64,000 bases of DNA, from contig JAMPAT010000017.1 in the NCBI GenBank assembly GCA_023667095.1, positions 1-64,000 of the forward strand. Direction: 5' to 3'. Every line of letters begins with the position of its first letter. Positions within the stretch are counted from its first letter, which is position 1. A model generated the notes under the pieces. The model ran no database searches. It was not told the DNA's origin and saw only the letters and a list, made by a program, of their open reading frames with translations. A program made the translations under genes and the position numbers. The DNA comes from Bacteroidales bacterium. GTDB lineage: Bacteria; Bacteroidota; Bacteroidia; Bacteroidales; UBA932. Positions 18,399-28,286 of the stretch are shown one piece after another.

Positions 18399-18545
18399 AA
18401 ACAGAAAAGGCAAATCTTCCACAAGAAAGATTGCATTCTGATCGGAATATCCGAATATGAACTTGAAAAACTCTATCCCGAAAAGATTGAAGGCACAATG
18501 CCGTCTATCAAAGAGATAGAAGCTAAATTATATGGTCAGACAAAT
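18399..18545 (+). pseudogene. C-terminal remnant of a DUF1016 (YhcG/PDDEXK) nuclease gene
   Basis: After an in-frame TAG the frame reads through a peptide containing IGISEYELEKLYPEKIEG and then IKEIEAKL. This resembles the C-terminal end of DUF1016/YhcG-type PDDEXK nuclease proteins. No start or catalytic core is present. The frame then runs without a stop into the downstream lipoprotein, whose own signal peptide starts later. The match is by eye to a short tail and is moderate. Confidence 0.45.
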
Positions 18546-18554
18546 TGCTGGATT

Positions 18555-19076
18555 ATGGAAATGTCAAGAAAAATACGGCCGATGCTTCTGGCGATAGCTT
18601 CAATAATTGTGATGCCGTCGTGCATAATAGACAGGATACCGTCAGACGCTGCAGATCTTCAGCCGGGAGACCGCGTCCCGGAATTCGCTATAACGCTTTC
18701 AGACGGCAGTACCTTGACAGATGAAATGCTCGCAGGGAAACCGTCCGTCATTGCATTCTTCCATACCGGATGCGGTGACTGCCGTGAGGAACTGCCTGTG
18801 CTCCAGCATTTCTACAGGGACTATGGCAAAGATGTGAATGTCATCTGCATCAGCCGTGCGGAGGATGGAGCCTCCGTCTCATCATATTGGGCCGCCCATG
18901 GCCTGACCATCCCGTATTCCGCCCAGGATGACGCATCGCTGTATTACCGTTTCGCAAAGAATGTCATCCCGCGTGTCTATGTGGTGGACCGTAGCCTTGT
19001 CATCCGGAAGATATTTACAGATGACCCCGTTGCCTCATATGGGGAGCTTGTTGAGGCGGTTTCCATGGAAGAATGA
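18555..19076 (+). CDS. Thioredoxin-like lipoprotein (TlpA/AhpC-TSA type)
   Basis: A 173-residue predicted lipoprotein. The N-terminal hydrophobic segment ends in a lipobox-like IVMPSC, so it is likely anchored to the envelope. The fold is thioredoxin/AhpC-TSA: GDRVPEFAITLSDGS, then FFHTGCGDCREELPVL with a CxxC (Cys-Gly-Asp-Cys), and a cis-Pro region NVIPRVYVVD. It probably acts as a periplasmic thiol-disulfide oxidoreductase; CGDC differs from the CPxC of standard TlpA. ATG 18555 or 18561 both fit; the open frame continues upstream into a nuclease remnant, which I exclude. Confidence 0.82.
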   Translation: MEMSRKIRPMLLAIASIIVMPSCIIDRIPSDAADLQPGDRVPEFAITLSDGSTLTDEMLAGKPSVIAFFHTGCGDCREELPVLQHFYRDYGKDVNVICISRAEDGASVSSYWAAHGLTIPYSAQDDASLYYRFAKNVIPRVYVVDRSLVIRKIFTDDPVASYGELVEAVSMEE

Positions 19077-19109
19077 ATCGCGGTGCGGAAGAGGCTCGGT
19101 GTGTAGATT

Positions 19110-19301
19110 GTGAAGACCCTGCTCCTCTGCAACCGGCAGCAGATACGGTTCAATCTATTTGTGGCCAGGGAAGACAAACTTTTCAGTACAAGGAATTTCG
19201 GACATGCGTTGGGGATATCCAGTGTGTCTTTTGCTTCTGCAGAGAAACTTTATGACATGCTGGGAACTCCTGTCGGAGGGGCTTCCATAAAGTATGGTCA
19301 T
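19110..19301 (+). pseudogene. Internal fragment of a ProX/YbaK prolyl-tRNA editing gene
   Basis: This frame encodes about 60 residues resembling the middle of YbaK/ProX-type aminoacyl-tRNA deacylases: KTLLLCNRQQ, then a strand, then ALGISSVSFASAEKLYDMLG, then TPVGGAS. A stop lies directly before it and the sequence diverges right after the GGAS motif, where the family would continue with another 60-80 residues. Both ends are missing, so it is a relic. It overlaps nothing and its downstream edge abuts the 3' end of the minus-strand lipoprotein. Confidence 0.6.
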
Positions 19302-19302
19302 G

Positions 19303-20127
19303 CTACTCGTCCAATCCATCGGCAGTTGAAAATCTTGCAGTCGTTATTTCTGTGATTGGTTCGCCTTTTTCGTTGATTCCATATGCTAAAATGACATAGG
19401 CCGTTCCTGGCTTTAAATAAGAAAATGTATTGACATACTTGGAAGTGAATATATTGTTGGCATGATTGTTCCAGTAATCTTCATTGTTGTAAAGCAAGAT
19501 TAGCCTGATGAGTTGATAGATATTTTCATATTGCTGCTCAAGCACTGATTCTTCAATTATATAAACATAAGACTTGATGTTCTTGTTTGAAGGCTCAATG
19601 CTTATTGTCAGTGCATTGCTTTGAATAATTGTCCCCTCAATTGTATATTTGCATTTTTCAGTCGGGGTAAATACTGGAGTGTGAAATAAACTGCGTGTCA
19701 CCCCTGTGGTTACAGTACCATCGGGTTCAAGACCGAATATGCTCAAATAGTAATCGGTGTCAATGTCAAGATAATCAGAGCTTATCTCACTCTTGCCGTT
19801 CTTAAGCACTCCACGAAGATATTCTTCAGTTGTCTGATGGTTGACAACAGCTTCCCCTTCTATAATTTGAAGTGCATGGTCAATGAATTTATCATCTGTA
19901 TTCCATTGCTCTTCAACAAATTCTTTTTTATCAAGACACATATAATATGAATGGCTTTCACCGTCCAAGGTAGGATTCACATGCACAGAAACACTGTGCC
20001 AATCCAGAGTGGTATATTCAATAGCAAACTGCTGCTCTACTGTCCCATGCCCTTTATCAGTGTCGCATGAGACAATGGCTATAATTAATACTGTCAGGAA
20101 GACTTGCTGGGTGAATATGTTTTTCAT
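19303..20127 (-). CDS. Predicted lipoprotein with fibronectin-like region, unknown function
   Basis: A 274-residue envelope protein I do not recognise. The start (complement of 20125-20127) gives MKNIFTQQVFLTVLIIAIVSCD, a lipoprotein signal with Cys at the cleavage site. The mature part is hydrophilic and beta-rich, with a closing strand pattern (FSYLKPGTAYVILAYGINEKG) that resembles fibronectin type III domains of Bacteroidales surface lipoproteins. It lies between decayed gene fragments and is noticeably more AT-rich than its flanks, hinting at recent acquisition. Confidence 0.65.
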   Translation of the reverse strand: MKNIFTQQVFLTVLIIAIVSCDTDKGHGTVEQQFAIEYTTLDWHSVSVHVNPTLDGESHSYYMCLDKKEFVEEQWNTDDKFIDHALQIIEGEAVVNHQTTEEYLRGVLKNGKSEISSDYLDIDTDYYLSIFGLEPDGTVTTGVTRSLFHTPVFTPTEKCKYTIEGTIIQSNALTISIEPSNKNIKSYVYIIEESVLEQQYENIYQLIRLILLYNNEDYWNNHANNIFTSKYVNTFSYLKPGTAYVILAYGINEKGEPITEITTARFSTADGLDE

Positions 20128-20223
20128 AAGAATCCATTTATACAGAATGTGACTAAGCTTTAACATAGTAAATATATATAAATTAAAGGCAATTTATGTG
20201 TTATTTTCCGATTCTGCAAGAAA

Positions 20224-20439
20224 ATGCATGATGAGAATCCAACAATCGGCATTCTGCTTGGTACAAGTAAAAACGCTACTGTAGTAAAGATGACCTTGAC
20301 GGAAAAGAATACAGCAATACTTGCAAGCGAATATCATCTATATCTTCCGCCTCAGGAACAGCTGATAGGCGAAGTAGACAGCGTAAGGCAGGCAATGGCA
20401 GGTAAAATTGAATCCTATGTACCTGACCAGGAAACATAA
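20224..20439 (+). pseudogene. C-terminal remnant of a second DUF1016 (YhcG-type) nuclease gene
   Basis: Seventy-one residues beginning HDENPTIGILLGTSKN and continuing through ASEYHLYLPPQEQLIGEVD. This is a recognisable C-terminal end of PDDEXK nuclease domain proteins of the DUF1016 family (typically DNPTIGLLLC...YKLYLP). The nuclease core should precede it but upstream sequence belongs to the lipoprotein leader. The first codon ATG is probably fortuitous. It is distinct from the remnant at 18399. Confidence 0.65.
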
Positions 20440-20494
20440 GGTATTCCAATTGATTGCAGCATTTGTTGAGAAATTCAAGGGTGTCGGGGGAGAA

Positions 20495-22114
20495 CTATAA
20501 TATGAACTCCGCTGCCGGGCATTCCAGGAATATCTCCGCACCAGTCATAGGATGCCGGAAAGTTATTGATTCGGCATGGAGGTACATCCTGCGGCAGTAG
20601 CGGCCGCCATACAGGAGGTCGCCGGCAATTGGGCAGCCAAGGCCTGAGGGATGAGATGCGTGTACCCTGATCTGGTGGGTGCGGCCTGTGTGGGGGCTGA
20701 ACCTTATTAGAGCCAGTCCTCTGTCTTCATCTGTGGAAAGCACTTCATATCCTGTAACGGCAGGTTTGCCGTAGGTGTAGTCCACAATCTGGCGCGGACG
20801 GTCATCTATGTCCGGGCGCATCGGGAGGTCTATTGTGCCTCTGTCCCCTTTCTTTAGATTGCAGGCTTTCACCTGGTCAATCTCTTCCGGATTGACAGGT
20901 TGCGGTTTATCCGGATTTTCGACAATGGCCAGATATGTCTTGCTGATTTCCCTGTTCTCGAACTGTCTCTGCAATTCTTTCTGTACTCTTAAGGTCTTGG
21001 CTACGAGTATAATCCCAGATGTGTCCATGTCGAGCCGGTGGACAGAATACGCCGGTTGCGGGAGCCTCTCCAGAAGAGAAATCTGGCCGTCCTTTCCTGG
21101 GACGCAGAGCATTCCCGCTGGTTTTGCAACAGCAAGCATATATTCATCCTCCCAGATTATTTCAGGAATCCAGCTGTCGTCAAATCCGTATGGATTGTCC
21201 ACATTGAACCCTTTCAGCATCCATCTCAGGAGAGGACCGCATTTGCTGCTGCATGAAGGATAGAATTCACCGCATTTCCGGCTTCCATGGCTGTGACCTT
21301 GACATATATCATGCTGCAGACCGCCTGTTCCGGTACAGCAGGCATTGGCTTCTGGCTTATCTGCGCCGTCTGTGCTGTCTGCTTCGGCCATTCCTGCGCC
21401 CTCAATGACGTGGTATTCATACCAGAACTCTCCCATGGCGACAGGAGTAAGCCCATGTGCAAACGCATATTGCAGCAGTTTCGGCGCAGCACATTCTCCA
21501 GTCCCTCCTGGAGGTACCAGCCCGTATCCTGCAAATATATCCAGTATCGATTTCTTTTCGCCAAGGGCGTTGAGCACTTCATATCTGGAGAAAATCCACT
21601 TCTGTAGATTGTCGGACATGGATTTGCGCTGCAGCTTAAGTGCCTGTACAGATGCAGAGCCGTTTCCTTCCGTCTCAACGGCAGAGGCGATCTGCCTGTT
21701 CAGCCCGCTGATTCTTGCCTCTTCTGTCTTGAAATGCCCCTCCGGGTCAAGAAGGTCAAAGACAGGTGGTACAAATCCCTCAATCATGTTCGTTCCTCCT
21801 GCAAGTCCGGAGAATGCTGCAATGTAGCCATAATGCTTATGCCCGTCTGCGCAGTCCTGGGAATGACCATCAGGCACGGCTTCCAGAGGATGTACATATT
21901 CAGGATAAGGCATTGCTGAAAGCTTCTCGTCTGCCGTTCCAATTCCGGAGCAACTCTCCCATGACACAACCAGGATGCCGAGCATCTTTCCCTCGCCGAA
22001 GGCTTTGCGCAGCCTTTCAGAAGAGTCAATCATGTCTATTACCTCACCGGCTGCCTTTCTGACTTCTGCCGAAGGCGCATATCTGAACGGATATGTAAAT
22101 CTTGATTTCTGCAT
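20495..22114 (-). CDS. RluA-family RNA pseudouridine synthase with N-terminal extension
   Basis: A 539-residue protein. The C-terminal 230 residues are an RluA-type catalytic domain: [16 protein letters not shown] with the catalytic Asp, then [12 protein letters not shown], then [14 protein letters not shown]. The N-terminal 300 residues match a Bacteroidetes-specific extension and include [19 protein letters not shown] with paired Cys. A Gly/Cys/His-rich insert at about 21240-21400 precedes that segment. The enzyme isomerises uridines in rRNA or tRNA; the target site is not predictable. Its start is 14 bases after the antiporter gene's stop, so both may be one transcript. Confidence 0.9.
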   Translation of the reverse strand: MQKSRFTYPFRYAPSAEVRKAAGEVIDMIDSSERLRKAFGEGKMLGILVVSWESCSGIGTADEKLSAMPYPEYVHPLEAVPDGHSQDCADGHKHYGYIAAFSGLAGGTNMIEGFVPPVFDLLDPEGHFKTEEARISGLNRQIASAVETEGNGSASVQALKLQRKSMSDNLQKWIFSRYEVLNALGEKKSILDIFAGYGLVPPGGTGECAAPKLLQYAFAHGLTPVAMGEFWYEYHVIEGAGMAEADSTDGADKPEANACCTGTGGLQHDICQGHSHGSRKCGEFYPSCSSKCGPLLRWMLKGFNVDNPYGFDDSWIPEIIWEDEYMLAVAKPAGMLCVPGKDGQISLLERLPQPAYSVHRLDMDTSGIILVAKTLRVQKELQRQFENREISKTYLAIVENPDKPQPVNPEEIDQVKACNLKKGDRGTIDLPMRPDIDDRPRQIVDYTYGKPAVTGYEVLSTDEDRGLALIRFSPHTGRTHQIRVHASHPSGLGCPIAGDLLYGGRYCRRMYLHAESITFRHPMTGAEIFLECPAAEFIL

Positions 22115-22128
22115 CCTTGCATAGATTG

Positions 22129-23604
22129 CTATGATTCATGGTCGGATATGATGAGCAGCCTGTCTCCTTCCTGCAGCTTCGCCTGTCCGTTTGGCACAAT
22201 AAACTTGTCATCCCGTTTTATCATCATCACAAGCATTCCTTCCGGCAATTTCAGCTTTGCAAGTGTGTCTCCGTGTGTCAGTGACTCTTTTGTCAATGTG
22301 ATTTCAGCCAGCTTGCCGGCCTCTTCCGGCACTTCGATCCCGAACATGTCATTCTCTTCCGTAGCCGGTGCATTCAGTTTCAGCAAAGATGCTGTGGATG
22401 TTATAGTGCTTCCCTGCAGTACAAGTGAAAGCAGGGTTATGAAGAAGACTATGTTGAATATCTGGTCGGAGCCCTCGATGCCTTCCACTACAGGATATGT
22501 AGCAAATATTATAGGTACGGCACCCCTTAGGCCAACCCATGATATGAATGCCCTGGACCGCAGGTTTATATTCCTGAAAGGCAGCAGCGTAAGGAATACG
22601 CTTGCCGGCCTTGCCACGAGCATCATGAATGCACCTATAAGGAGTGCCATAGGCGCGAATTTCATCATTTCATGCGGCTCGACCAGCAGGCCGAGGGTAA
22701 GGAACATCCCTATCTGCATCAGCCATGTCATGCCGTCCATGAAGGAAGATATCTCTTTTCTGTTGGCTATCTTGTGGTTACCTATTATTATACCTGCGAT
22801 ATATACTGCCAGATATCCGTTGCCGTGAAGGAATCCTGTCACGGAGTATGTGAAGAACACAATGCTCATGAGCATGATGGCGTACAGTGGGGTGTTGCGC
22901 AGATTTACCCTGTTGATTATCCATACGGTGGCATATCCCATGACGGCACCTGTGGCGGAACCGGAGACAAACTGCATCAGAAGTGTAATCAGGGCATCTG
23001 CAACAATGCTCCATGTGTCCATGTCGGCTGAACCTGGGCCGCTCAGCTGGCCGGCAACCTGTATCAGGACAATGGTGAGTATATATGCCATCGGGTCGTT
23101 GCTTCCGCTCTCCAGTTCCAATGTCGGCTTAAGGTTGTATTTAAGGTTTATGTTCTTGCCCCTTAGTAGGTTGAATACTGCTGCAGAGTCTGTAGATGAC
23201 ATTGTGGCTGCCAGGAGGAAGCATGTCACAACCGGCAATGACAACGGGAACTTTTCCCAGCCTGAAAGCAGGTATATGAATCCTCCGGTCAATGCCGTTG
23301 TCAAGATTACACCTATTGTCGAGAGAGCAAGTCCTGGTGCAAGTATAGGCTTGATTTCCTTTATCTTGGTCTCAAGTCCTCCTGTAAACAGAATGATGCA
23401 CAGTGCTGCGATGCCGACAAACTGTGCCTGCCTTGCATTGCTGAACTCCAGCCCGAGACCGTCGCTCCCGAACAGCATTCCTGCAAGCAGGAAGAGCAGG
23501 AGGGTAGGCAGCCCGAACCGGTAGCCGGCCTTGCTGATGAGAATGCTTGTGAATATAAGTATCGAACCTACAAACAGCAGGTTCTCCGAGGTGAAATACA
23601 TCAT
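22129..23604 (-). CDS. K+/H+ antiporter, CPA1 family with RCK_C domain
   Basis: A 491-residue cation:proton antiporter of the NhaP2/CvrA type. The start (complement of 23602-23604, MMYFTSENLLFVG) is chosen since the earlier in-frame sequence is hydrophilic and unlike the family. About 12 TM segments are visible, with the conserved SSTDSAAVFNLL region (ion-binding Asp) and a following ELESGSNDPMAY. A C-terminal RCK_C (TrkA_C) domain at about 400-490 includes the GDRLLIISD ending. The protein exports K+ or Na+ and contributes to volume and pH control. Confidence 0.9.
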   Translation of the reverse strand: MMYFTSENLLFVGSILIFTSILISKAGYRFGLPTLLLFLLAGMLFGSDGLGLEFSNARQAQFVGIAALCIILFTGGLETKIKEIKPILAPGLALSTIGVILTTALTGGFIYLLSGWEKFPLSLPVVTCFLLAATMSSTDSAAVFNLLRGKNINLKYNLKPTLELESGSNDPMAYILTIVLIQVAGQLSGPGSADMDTWSIVADALITLLMQFVSGSATGAVMGYATVWIINRVNLRNTPLYAIMLMSIVFFTYSVTGFLHGNGYLAVYIAGIIIGNHKIANRKEISSFMDGMTWLMQIGMFLTLGLLVEPHEMMKFAPMALLIGAFMMLVARPASVFLTLLPFRNINLRSRAFISWVGLRGAVPIIFATYPVVEGIEGSDQIFNIVFFITLLSLVLQGSTITSTASLLKLNAPATEENDMFGIEVPEEAGKLAEITLTKESLTHGDTLAKLKLPEGMLVMMIKRDDKFIVPNGQAKLQEGDRLLIISDHES

Positions 23605-23744
23605 TTTTTCTATTCCTTTGTTGTCTGTTCCATGTCTCCAGTTTTGTCTGCCCAATCTCTCCGTCCACAAATCGGCCTCAAAACGTGGCTGACCCTTGCG
23701 AAAAAGACACCTTGGCCACGTTGGGCCTGCTAAATGTGGCTGAA

Positions 23745-24386
23745 TCAAAAAATCTGTCCATCAATGTATTGGCGGCACCATTGCTGGAGACCGCATCCAT
23801 CGCACTTGGGCTTGCGTGCAGTACAGACATATCTTCCGTGCAGGATGAGCCAATGGTGTGCAAGCGGACGAAGCTCCGGGGAAATGTTACCTGTCAGGTC
23901 TTTCTCTACGGCCTCCACTGTGCTCCCGTCTGACAGCCCAATCCTGCGTGAAACCCTGAATACATGGGTGTCGACAGCAATGACTGGCTTGTTGTATACG
24001 ACAGAGGCAATTACATTGGCCGTCTTTCTCCCGACTCCAGGCAGCTTCACAAGCAGATCCGGGTCAGACGGAACTTCGCCGGCGAACTCGCCAAGCAAAG
24101 TCCGCGCCATTCCTATCAGGTTTTTCGCCTTGTTGTTCGGAAATGTTATTGACTTTATCAGATCATATACCTCATCGAATGATGCTGATGCGAGATCTTC
24201 CGGTCCGGGGAAACGCCTGAATATCTCAGGAGTGTGCATGTTTACCCTGCGGTCAGTACATTGTGCGGAAAGTATTACCGCTATAAGAAGATGAAATGTC
24301 GAGTCGTAGTGAAGTTCTGTCTCTGCAACAGGCATGTTGTCTGAAAACCATCTGATTATGCCTGCATATCTGTCCTGTGTCTCCAT
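23745..24386 (-). CDS. nth: Endonuclease III
   Basis: A 213-residue base-excision-repair glycosylase/AP lyase. The helix-hairpin-helix is LLVKLPGVGRKTANVI with the following VDTHVFRVSRR containing the catalytic Asp. The catalytic Lys lies in the AQCTDRRVN helix region. The 4Fe-4S cluster is complete: C-x6-C-x2-C-x5-C in CTARKPKCDGCGLQQWC. It removes oxidised pyrimidines. The start codon lies 12 bases after the ABC gene's stop. Confidence 0.95.
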   Translation of the reverse strand: METQDRYAGIIRWFSDNMPVAETELHYDSTFHLLIAVILSAQCTDRRVNMHTPEIFRRFPGPEDLASASFDEVYDLIKSITFPNNKAKNLIGMARTLLGEFAGEVPSDPDLLVKLPGVGRKTANVIASVVYNKPVIAVDTHVFRVSRRIGLSDGSTVEAVEKDLTGNISPELRPLAHHWLILHGRYVCTARKPKCDGCGLQQWCRQYIDGQIF

Positions 24387-24398
24387 TTGTAATGTATG

Positions 24399-25088
24399 TT
24401 ATTCTGTCACCTCGGTACATCTCTCATCGCGGCATACCATCATCCTGCCCTTGTACTGGCTGCAGATGTTCATGTTGTGCGTGACCATGACGATTGCCGT
24501 ACCCTGCTCCCTGTTGATGCCGGTGAGAAGCTGCATGATTCCGTCCGCAGTCTCCGGGTCAAGGTTTCCTGTCGGTTCGTCCGCAATAATCACCTCCGGG
24601 GAATTGAGCAGGGATCTTGCGATTGCAATCCTCTGCTGCTCACCGCCGGACAGCTGGTGCGGCATCTTGTGCGCCTTGTGTGACATCTTCACTGATTCAA
24701 GCACCTCCCTGATCCTCCTGGACATCGCGGCCTTGTCCTTCCAGCCGGTTGCCTTCAGCACAAATTCAAGGTTTTCCTCGACACTTCTGTCCATGAGCAG
24801 CTGGAAATCCTGGAACACTACACCCATTTTTCTCCTCAGGAATGGTATCTCTTTCTCCTTTATGCCGTCCAGCCTGAATCCGCAGACGTGGCCCTCTCCG
24901 TTGCGCAGGCTGTTTTCCGCTATCGCAGTCCTTATTATCGAGGTCTTTCCTGTACCGACTTTCCCGACTATATAGACAAAGTCGCCAGGGTACACATCCA
25001 TGTCCAGGCCATATATCACGGTGCTCTCACCGTTCATTATGTCAGCGTTCCTGAAAGAGATTACAGGTGCTTTTTCTTCCATATCCAT
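24399..25088 (-). CDS. ftsE: FtsE-like ABC transporter ATP-binding protein
   Basis: A 229-residue ABC ATPase. Walker A is GKVGTGKTS, the signature is LSGGEQQR, Walker B is EVIIADEPTGNLD, and the His switch is VMVTHN. The Q-loop is VVFQDFQLL, typical of the FtsE/LolD/MacB group. Bacteroidetes FtsE works with FtsX in septal peptidoglycan hydrolase activation, but ftsX is not next to it. The start (complement of 25086-25088, MDMEEKAP) is chosen because a minus-strand TATATTTG box lies at 25218-25225 and the intervening residues are not family-like. LolD is the main alternative. Confidence 0.82.
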   Translation of the reverse strand: MDMEEKAPVISFRNADIMNGESTVIYGLDMDVYPGDFVYIVGKVGTGKTSIIRTAIAENSLRNGEGHVCGFRLDGIKEKEIPFLRRKMGVVFQDFQLLMDRSVEENLEFVLKATGWKDKAAMSRRIREVLESVKMSHKAHKMPHQLSGGEQQRIAIARSLLNSPEVIIADEPTGNLDPETADGIMQLLTGINREQGTAIVMVTHNMNICSQYKGRMMVCRDERCTEVTE

Positions 25089-25217
25089 GCTTTTTACCGT
25101 TATCGGGATGCCCCAAAAGCGGATTTCAGTTTGCCATAAGCCGTTTCCCTTGAAAAACTGATCCTTCTTTCCGGTGATCAGTGCCGCATTTGGTGCTCTA
25201 AATTCACCATAAAGATA

Positions 25218-25225
25218 CAAATATA
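25218..25225 (-). promoter_or_regulatory. Bacteroidetes -7 element for the ftsE-nth direction
   Basis: The complement reads TATATTTG. It lies back to back with a plus-strand TAAATTTG at 25238-25245. Confidence 0.5.
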
Positions 25226-25232
25226 CTGAAAA

Positions 25233-28200
25233 ATGGCTAAATTTGTAAAAAATTATGCGATGATGAGATTTAAATCCGTTATGGCTGCCTTTTTTGTGCT
25301 TGTCATGGCTTCAGGGATATGCGCTACGGCCCAGGACCGCCCAGGTGAGAGGGTGGACGATGCCGCAGCCATTGACATGAAACTTGCGATGAGCCTGTAT
25401 GGCAGGGGAATGTATGAACGCGCAGAGGCAATGTTTGCCTCCATGGCAATGGAAAATGACGACTGCATGGCCGAAGGATACCGTGTGCTCTGTGCGGAGA
25501 AGCTCGGCCGCAAGGGTTATGAGGCTATGCTGGACAGCTATGCCGTGAAATACCCGTATTCGGCCCTGATTCCACAGCTACGTTTCCAGCATGCGCTGAA
25601 CCTCTTTGACCAGGGCATGTTCCACGAGGCAGGCAATGAACTTGAGGCATTGTCACGCAGGCAGCTTTACCGCAAGCAGATTACAGAATTCCTTTTCAAG
25701 AAGGCGTACTGCGACTTTGAATGCGGGAACTTTACAAGGGCATATTCCCGTTTCAAGGAAGTTGTGGTCCGCCCTGCTTCGGACTATACGGCACCGTCAC
25801 AGTACACACTTGGATATATCTGCTATGTGAATGAAAATTTCACAGAGGCGGAGAAATGGTTCTCGGAGTCGGTGAAGGATGGACGTTTCACTGATATCTC
25901 AAGCTATTATATCCTGGAGTGCCGGTTTATGCAGAAAGACTACAGCTATGTGGCCGACAAAGGTCCCGATATGATAAAATGTGTCCCTGACGACCGCAGA
26001 CCGCAGCTTGCAAGGCTGATTTCCGAGTCGTTCCTTGTCCTTGGCAATCCGGATGAAGCCCGCAGCTACTATGAAATGAATGAGGTCTCCGGCAGGCCAA
26101 AGAGCCGCTCCGACTATTTCTATGCCGGGTCTGTGCTCTATGCGGTCAAGGACTGGAAAGGTGCTGCCGATAATTTCTCGTCAATGGAGGACAGGACAGA
26201 CAGCCTCGGGCAGATTGCAAACTATGAACTTGCGTTCAGCTATATCCAGCTAAAGAACAAGGTCGCAGCCATGGGGGCATTCAAGGCAGCTTCTGAAGTG
26301 GGGTATGATTCTGTAATAGAGGAGGATGCACATTATAACTATGCGAAGCTTGCATTCGATCTCAACAATGACATGACCGGATTCGACAGCTACATTGCAA
26401 AATATTCAGACAGGAAGAGGGGGGACCGTATATATGCATACGTGGCTATGAGTGCGTTGCGGAGCCGTGACTATGCCGCTGCTGTGGATGCATACGACAA
26501 GATTGATGAACTGGATGATGATATGGTGAACAACTATATGAAAGCCAACTATCTCCGTGCTGACCAGCTTGTCTCCGACGGTTCATGGAGAGCCGCCATA
26601 CCTTGCCTCAAGGCAGCTGCCTACTATTCAGACAAACGCGGCATGTTCAACCAGCTGTCCCGTTTCTGGCTGGCCGAGTCCTATTACCGTGACGGCCAGT
26701 ATGACAATGCGATGAATGTGCTCCGTGACCTGTACAATACCGCTGCCCTCTATGGAATGGAGGAATCGTATCTCATCCTATATAATATGGCATTCTGCAA
26801 TTTCGCCCAGGAAAACTACAGGAATGCGGAAAAATGGTTTACCGAATACCTCGCCACACCGTCACAGACGTACCGCAAGGAGGCACTTGTGCGTATAGGG
26901 GACTGCTGGTTCATGCAGAGGAACTACAGCCGTGCACTTGAATCATATACAGTGGCGGCAGATGCATACAATGACATAAATGAAATCTATCCTTATTACC
27001 AGGCTGCCCTTTCACAGGGACTTCTTGGCAATAATGCAAAGAAAATCGTGATACTTGCACCTGTCGCAGGTGCGGACCCGTCAGCGGATTTCTATCCGGA
27101 GGCTACATACGAGCTGGGACGTGCCTACGCCCGCGCCGGTGATTCTGCAAAGGCTGAGGCAAGTTTCAAAAGGCTGATAGACAATTCTCGGGATACGACA
27201 TATATTGCAATGTCACTTATCGAACTTGGTACATTGGCAAGAAATGCCGGAAAGACTGAACAGGCAATGGGATATTACAAAAGTGTTGTCCAGGGAATGC
27301 CAGTCTCCGAGTATGCCGAGGACGCACTTGCAGCGATAGAGTCAATCTACCAGTCCCAAAACGATCCGGAGGGCTATCTTGCATACATTGATGGCATCGG
27401 GAAGTCTTCGGTGAAGACGGATGCCGAGAAGGAACAGATGATATTCAATGCCGCCGAACAGATTTTCCTTTCCGGGAACTGGCAGAAGGCACTCGTGTCC
27501 CTCCAGTCATATATTGACCGCTATCCGGAAGGGGCAAATCTCATGCAGGCAAAATTCTATATCGCGGAATCATACCGCGCATCCGGTGACAGGGAGAAGG
27601 CATGTGACTACTATTCTGTGGTAATGAAAGGTGGAGAAGGCTCTTTCCGTGAACTCGCCACATTGCATTATGCCGAACTTTCATACCGTCTACAGAAGTT
27701 TGATGACGCCTTTGAAGGATATTCTGCACTTTCTGCAACTGCTGAAATCGAGGGCAACAGATATGTGGCTTTGCTCGGAATGATGCGTTCTGCATACAAT
27801 GCCCGCCGCTATGCAGATGCTGTGGCAAATGCAGTCCTTGTGGCCGAAGACCGGAGGACTGAAAAGGCAGTGAAGACAGAGGCTGTATATATGGAAGCCA
27901 AGTCGCTGCTCGCAATGAGCCGCAGGGATGAGGCGATGGACAAGATAGCCTCCCTGGCATCCGACCCGTCAACTGTCTATGGCGCAGAGGCTGCATACCT
28001 GCTTATCCAGGACTGCTACGACAGGGGAGCATTCGATGAGGTAGAGAACCGTGTGTATGCGTTCTCTGACGCCGGGACACCTTGGCAGTATTGGCTTGCG
28101 AAGTCGTTCATAGTCCTTGGAGATGCGTTCGCGGACCAGGGAGAACTGGAGCAGGCCAAGGCTACATTTGAAAGCATACTTGACGGGTACAGGCCTGAAA

Positions 28201-28274
28201 AGGAGGATGATGTCAAGGACAATGTGGAATTCAGGATAAGGAGGCTGGCCGAGATTACAGCCGGACAGAACTAA
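25233..28274 (+). CDS. Large periplasmic TPR protein
   Basis: A 1013-residue exported protein of tetratricopeptide repeats. A signal peptide ends near ASGICATAQ. TPR-like helix pairs run through almost the whole chain, for instance residues with ARAGDSAKAEASFKRLID and ASGDREKACDYYSVVMKG. ATG 25233, 25260 or 25263 are all possible starts; a TAAATTTG box at 25238-25245 overlaps the first, favouring 25260, but no experiment can be read from sequence. It is followed 12 bases later by an outer-membrane barrel gene, and the pair is probably an envelope assembly or scaffold unit. Confidence 0.85.
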   Translation: MAKFVKNYAMMRFKSVMAAFFVLVMASGICATAQDRPGERVDDAAAIDMKLAMSLYGRGMYERAEAMFASMAMENDDCMAEGYRVLCAEKLGRKGYEAMLDSYAVKYPYSALIPQLRFQHALNLFDQGMFHEAGNELEALSRRQLYRKQITEFLFKKAYCDFECGNFTRAYSRFKEVVVRPASDYTAPSQYTLGYICYVNENFTEAEKWFSESVKDGRFTDISSYYILECRFMQKDYSYVADKGPDMIKCVPDDRRPQLARLISESFLVLGNPDEARSYYEMNEVSGRPKSRSDYFYAGSVLYAVKDWKGAADNFSSMEDRTDSLGQIANYELAFSYIQLKNKVAAMGAFKAASEVGYDSVIEEDAHYNYAKLAFDLNNDMTGFDSYIAKYSDRKRGDRIYAYVAMSALRSRDYAAAVDAYDKIDELDDDMVNNYMKANYLRADQLVSDGSWRAAIPCLKAAAYYSDKRGMFNQLSRFWLAESYYRDGQYDNAMNVLRDLYNTAALYGMEESYLILYNMAFCNFAQENYRNAEKWFTEYLATPSQTYRKEALVRIGDCWFMQRNYSRALESYTVAADAYNDINEIYPYYQAALSQGLLGNNAKKIVILAPVAGADPSADFYPEATYELGRAYARAGDSAKAEASFKRLIDNSRDTTYIAMSLIELGTLARNAGKTEQAMGYYKSVVQGMPVSEYAEDALAAIESIYQSQNDPEGYLAYIDGIGKSSVKTDAEKEQMIFNAAEQIFLSGNWQKALVSLQSYIDRYPEGANLMQAKFYIAESYRASGDREKACDYYSVVMKGGEGSFRELATLHYAELSYRLQKFDDAFEGYSALSATAEIEGNRYVALLGMMRSAYNARRYADAVANAVLVAEDRRTEKAVKTEAVYMEAKSLLAMSRRDEAMDKIASLASDPSTVYGAEAAYLLIQDCYDRGAFDEVENRVYAFSDAGTPWQYWLAKSFIVLGDAFADQGELEQAKATFESILDGYRPEKEDDVKDNVEFRIRRLAEITAGQN

Positions 28275-28286
28275 TTGGGAATAATC

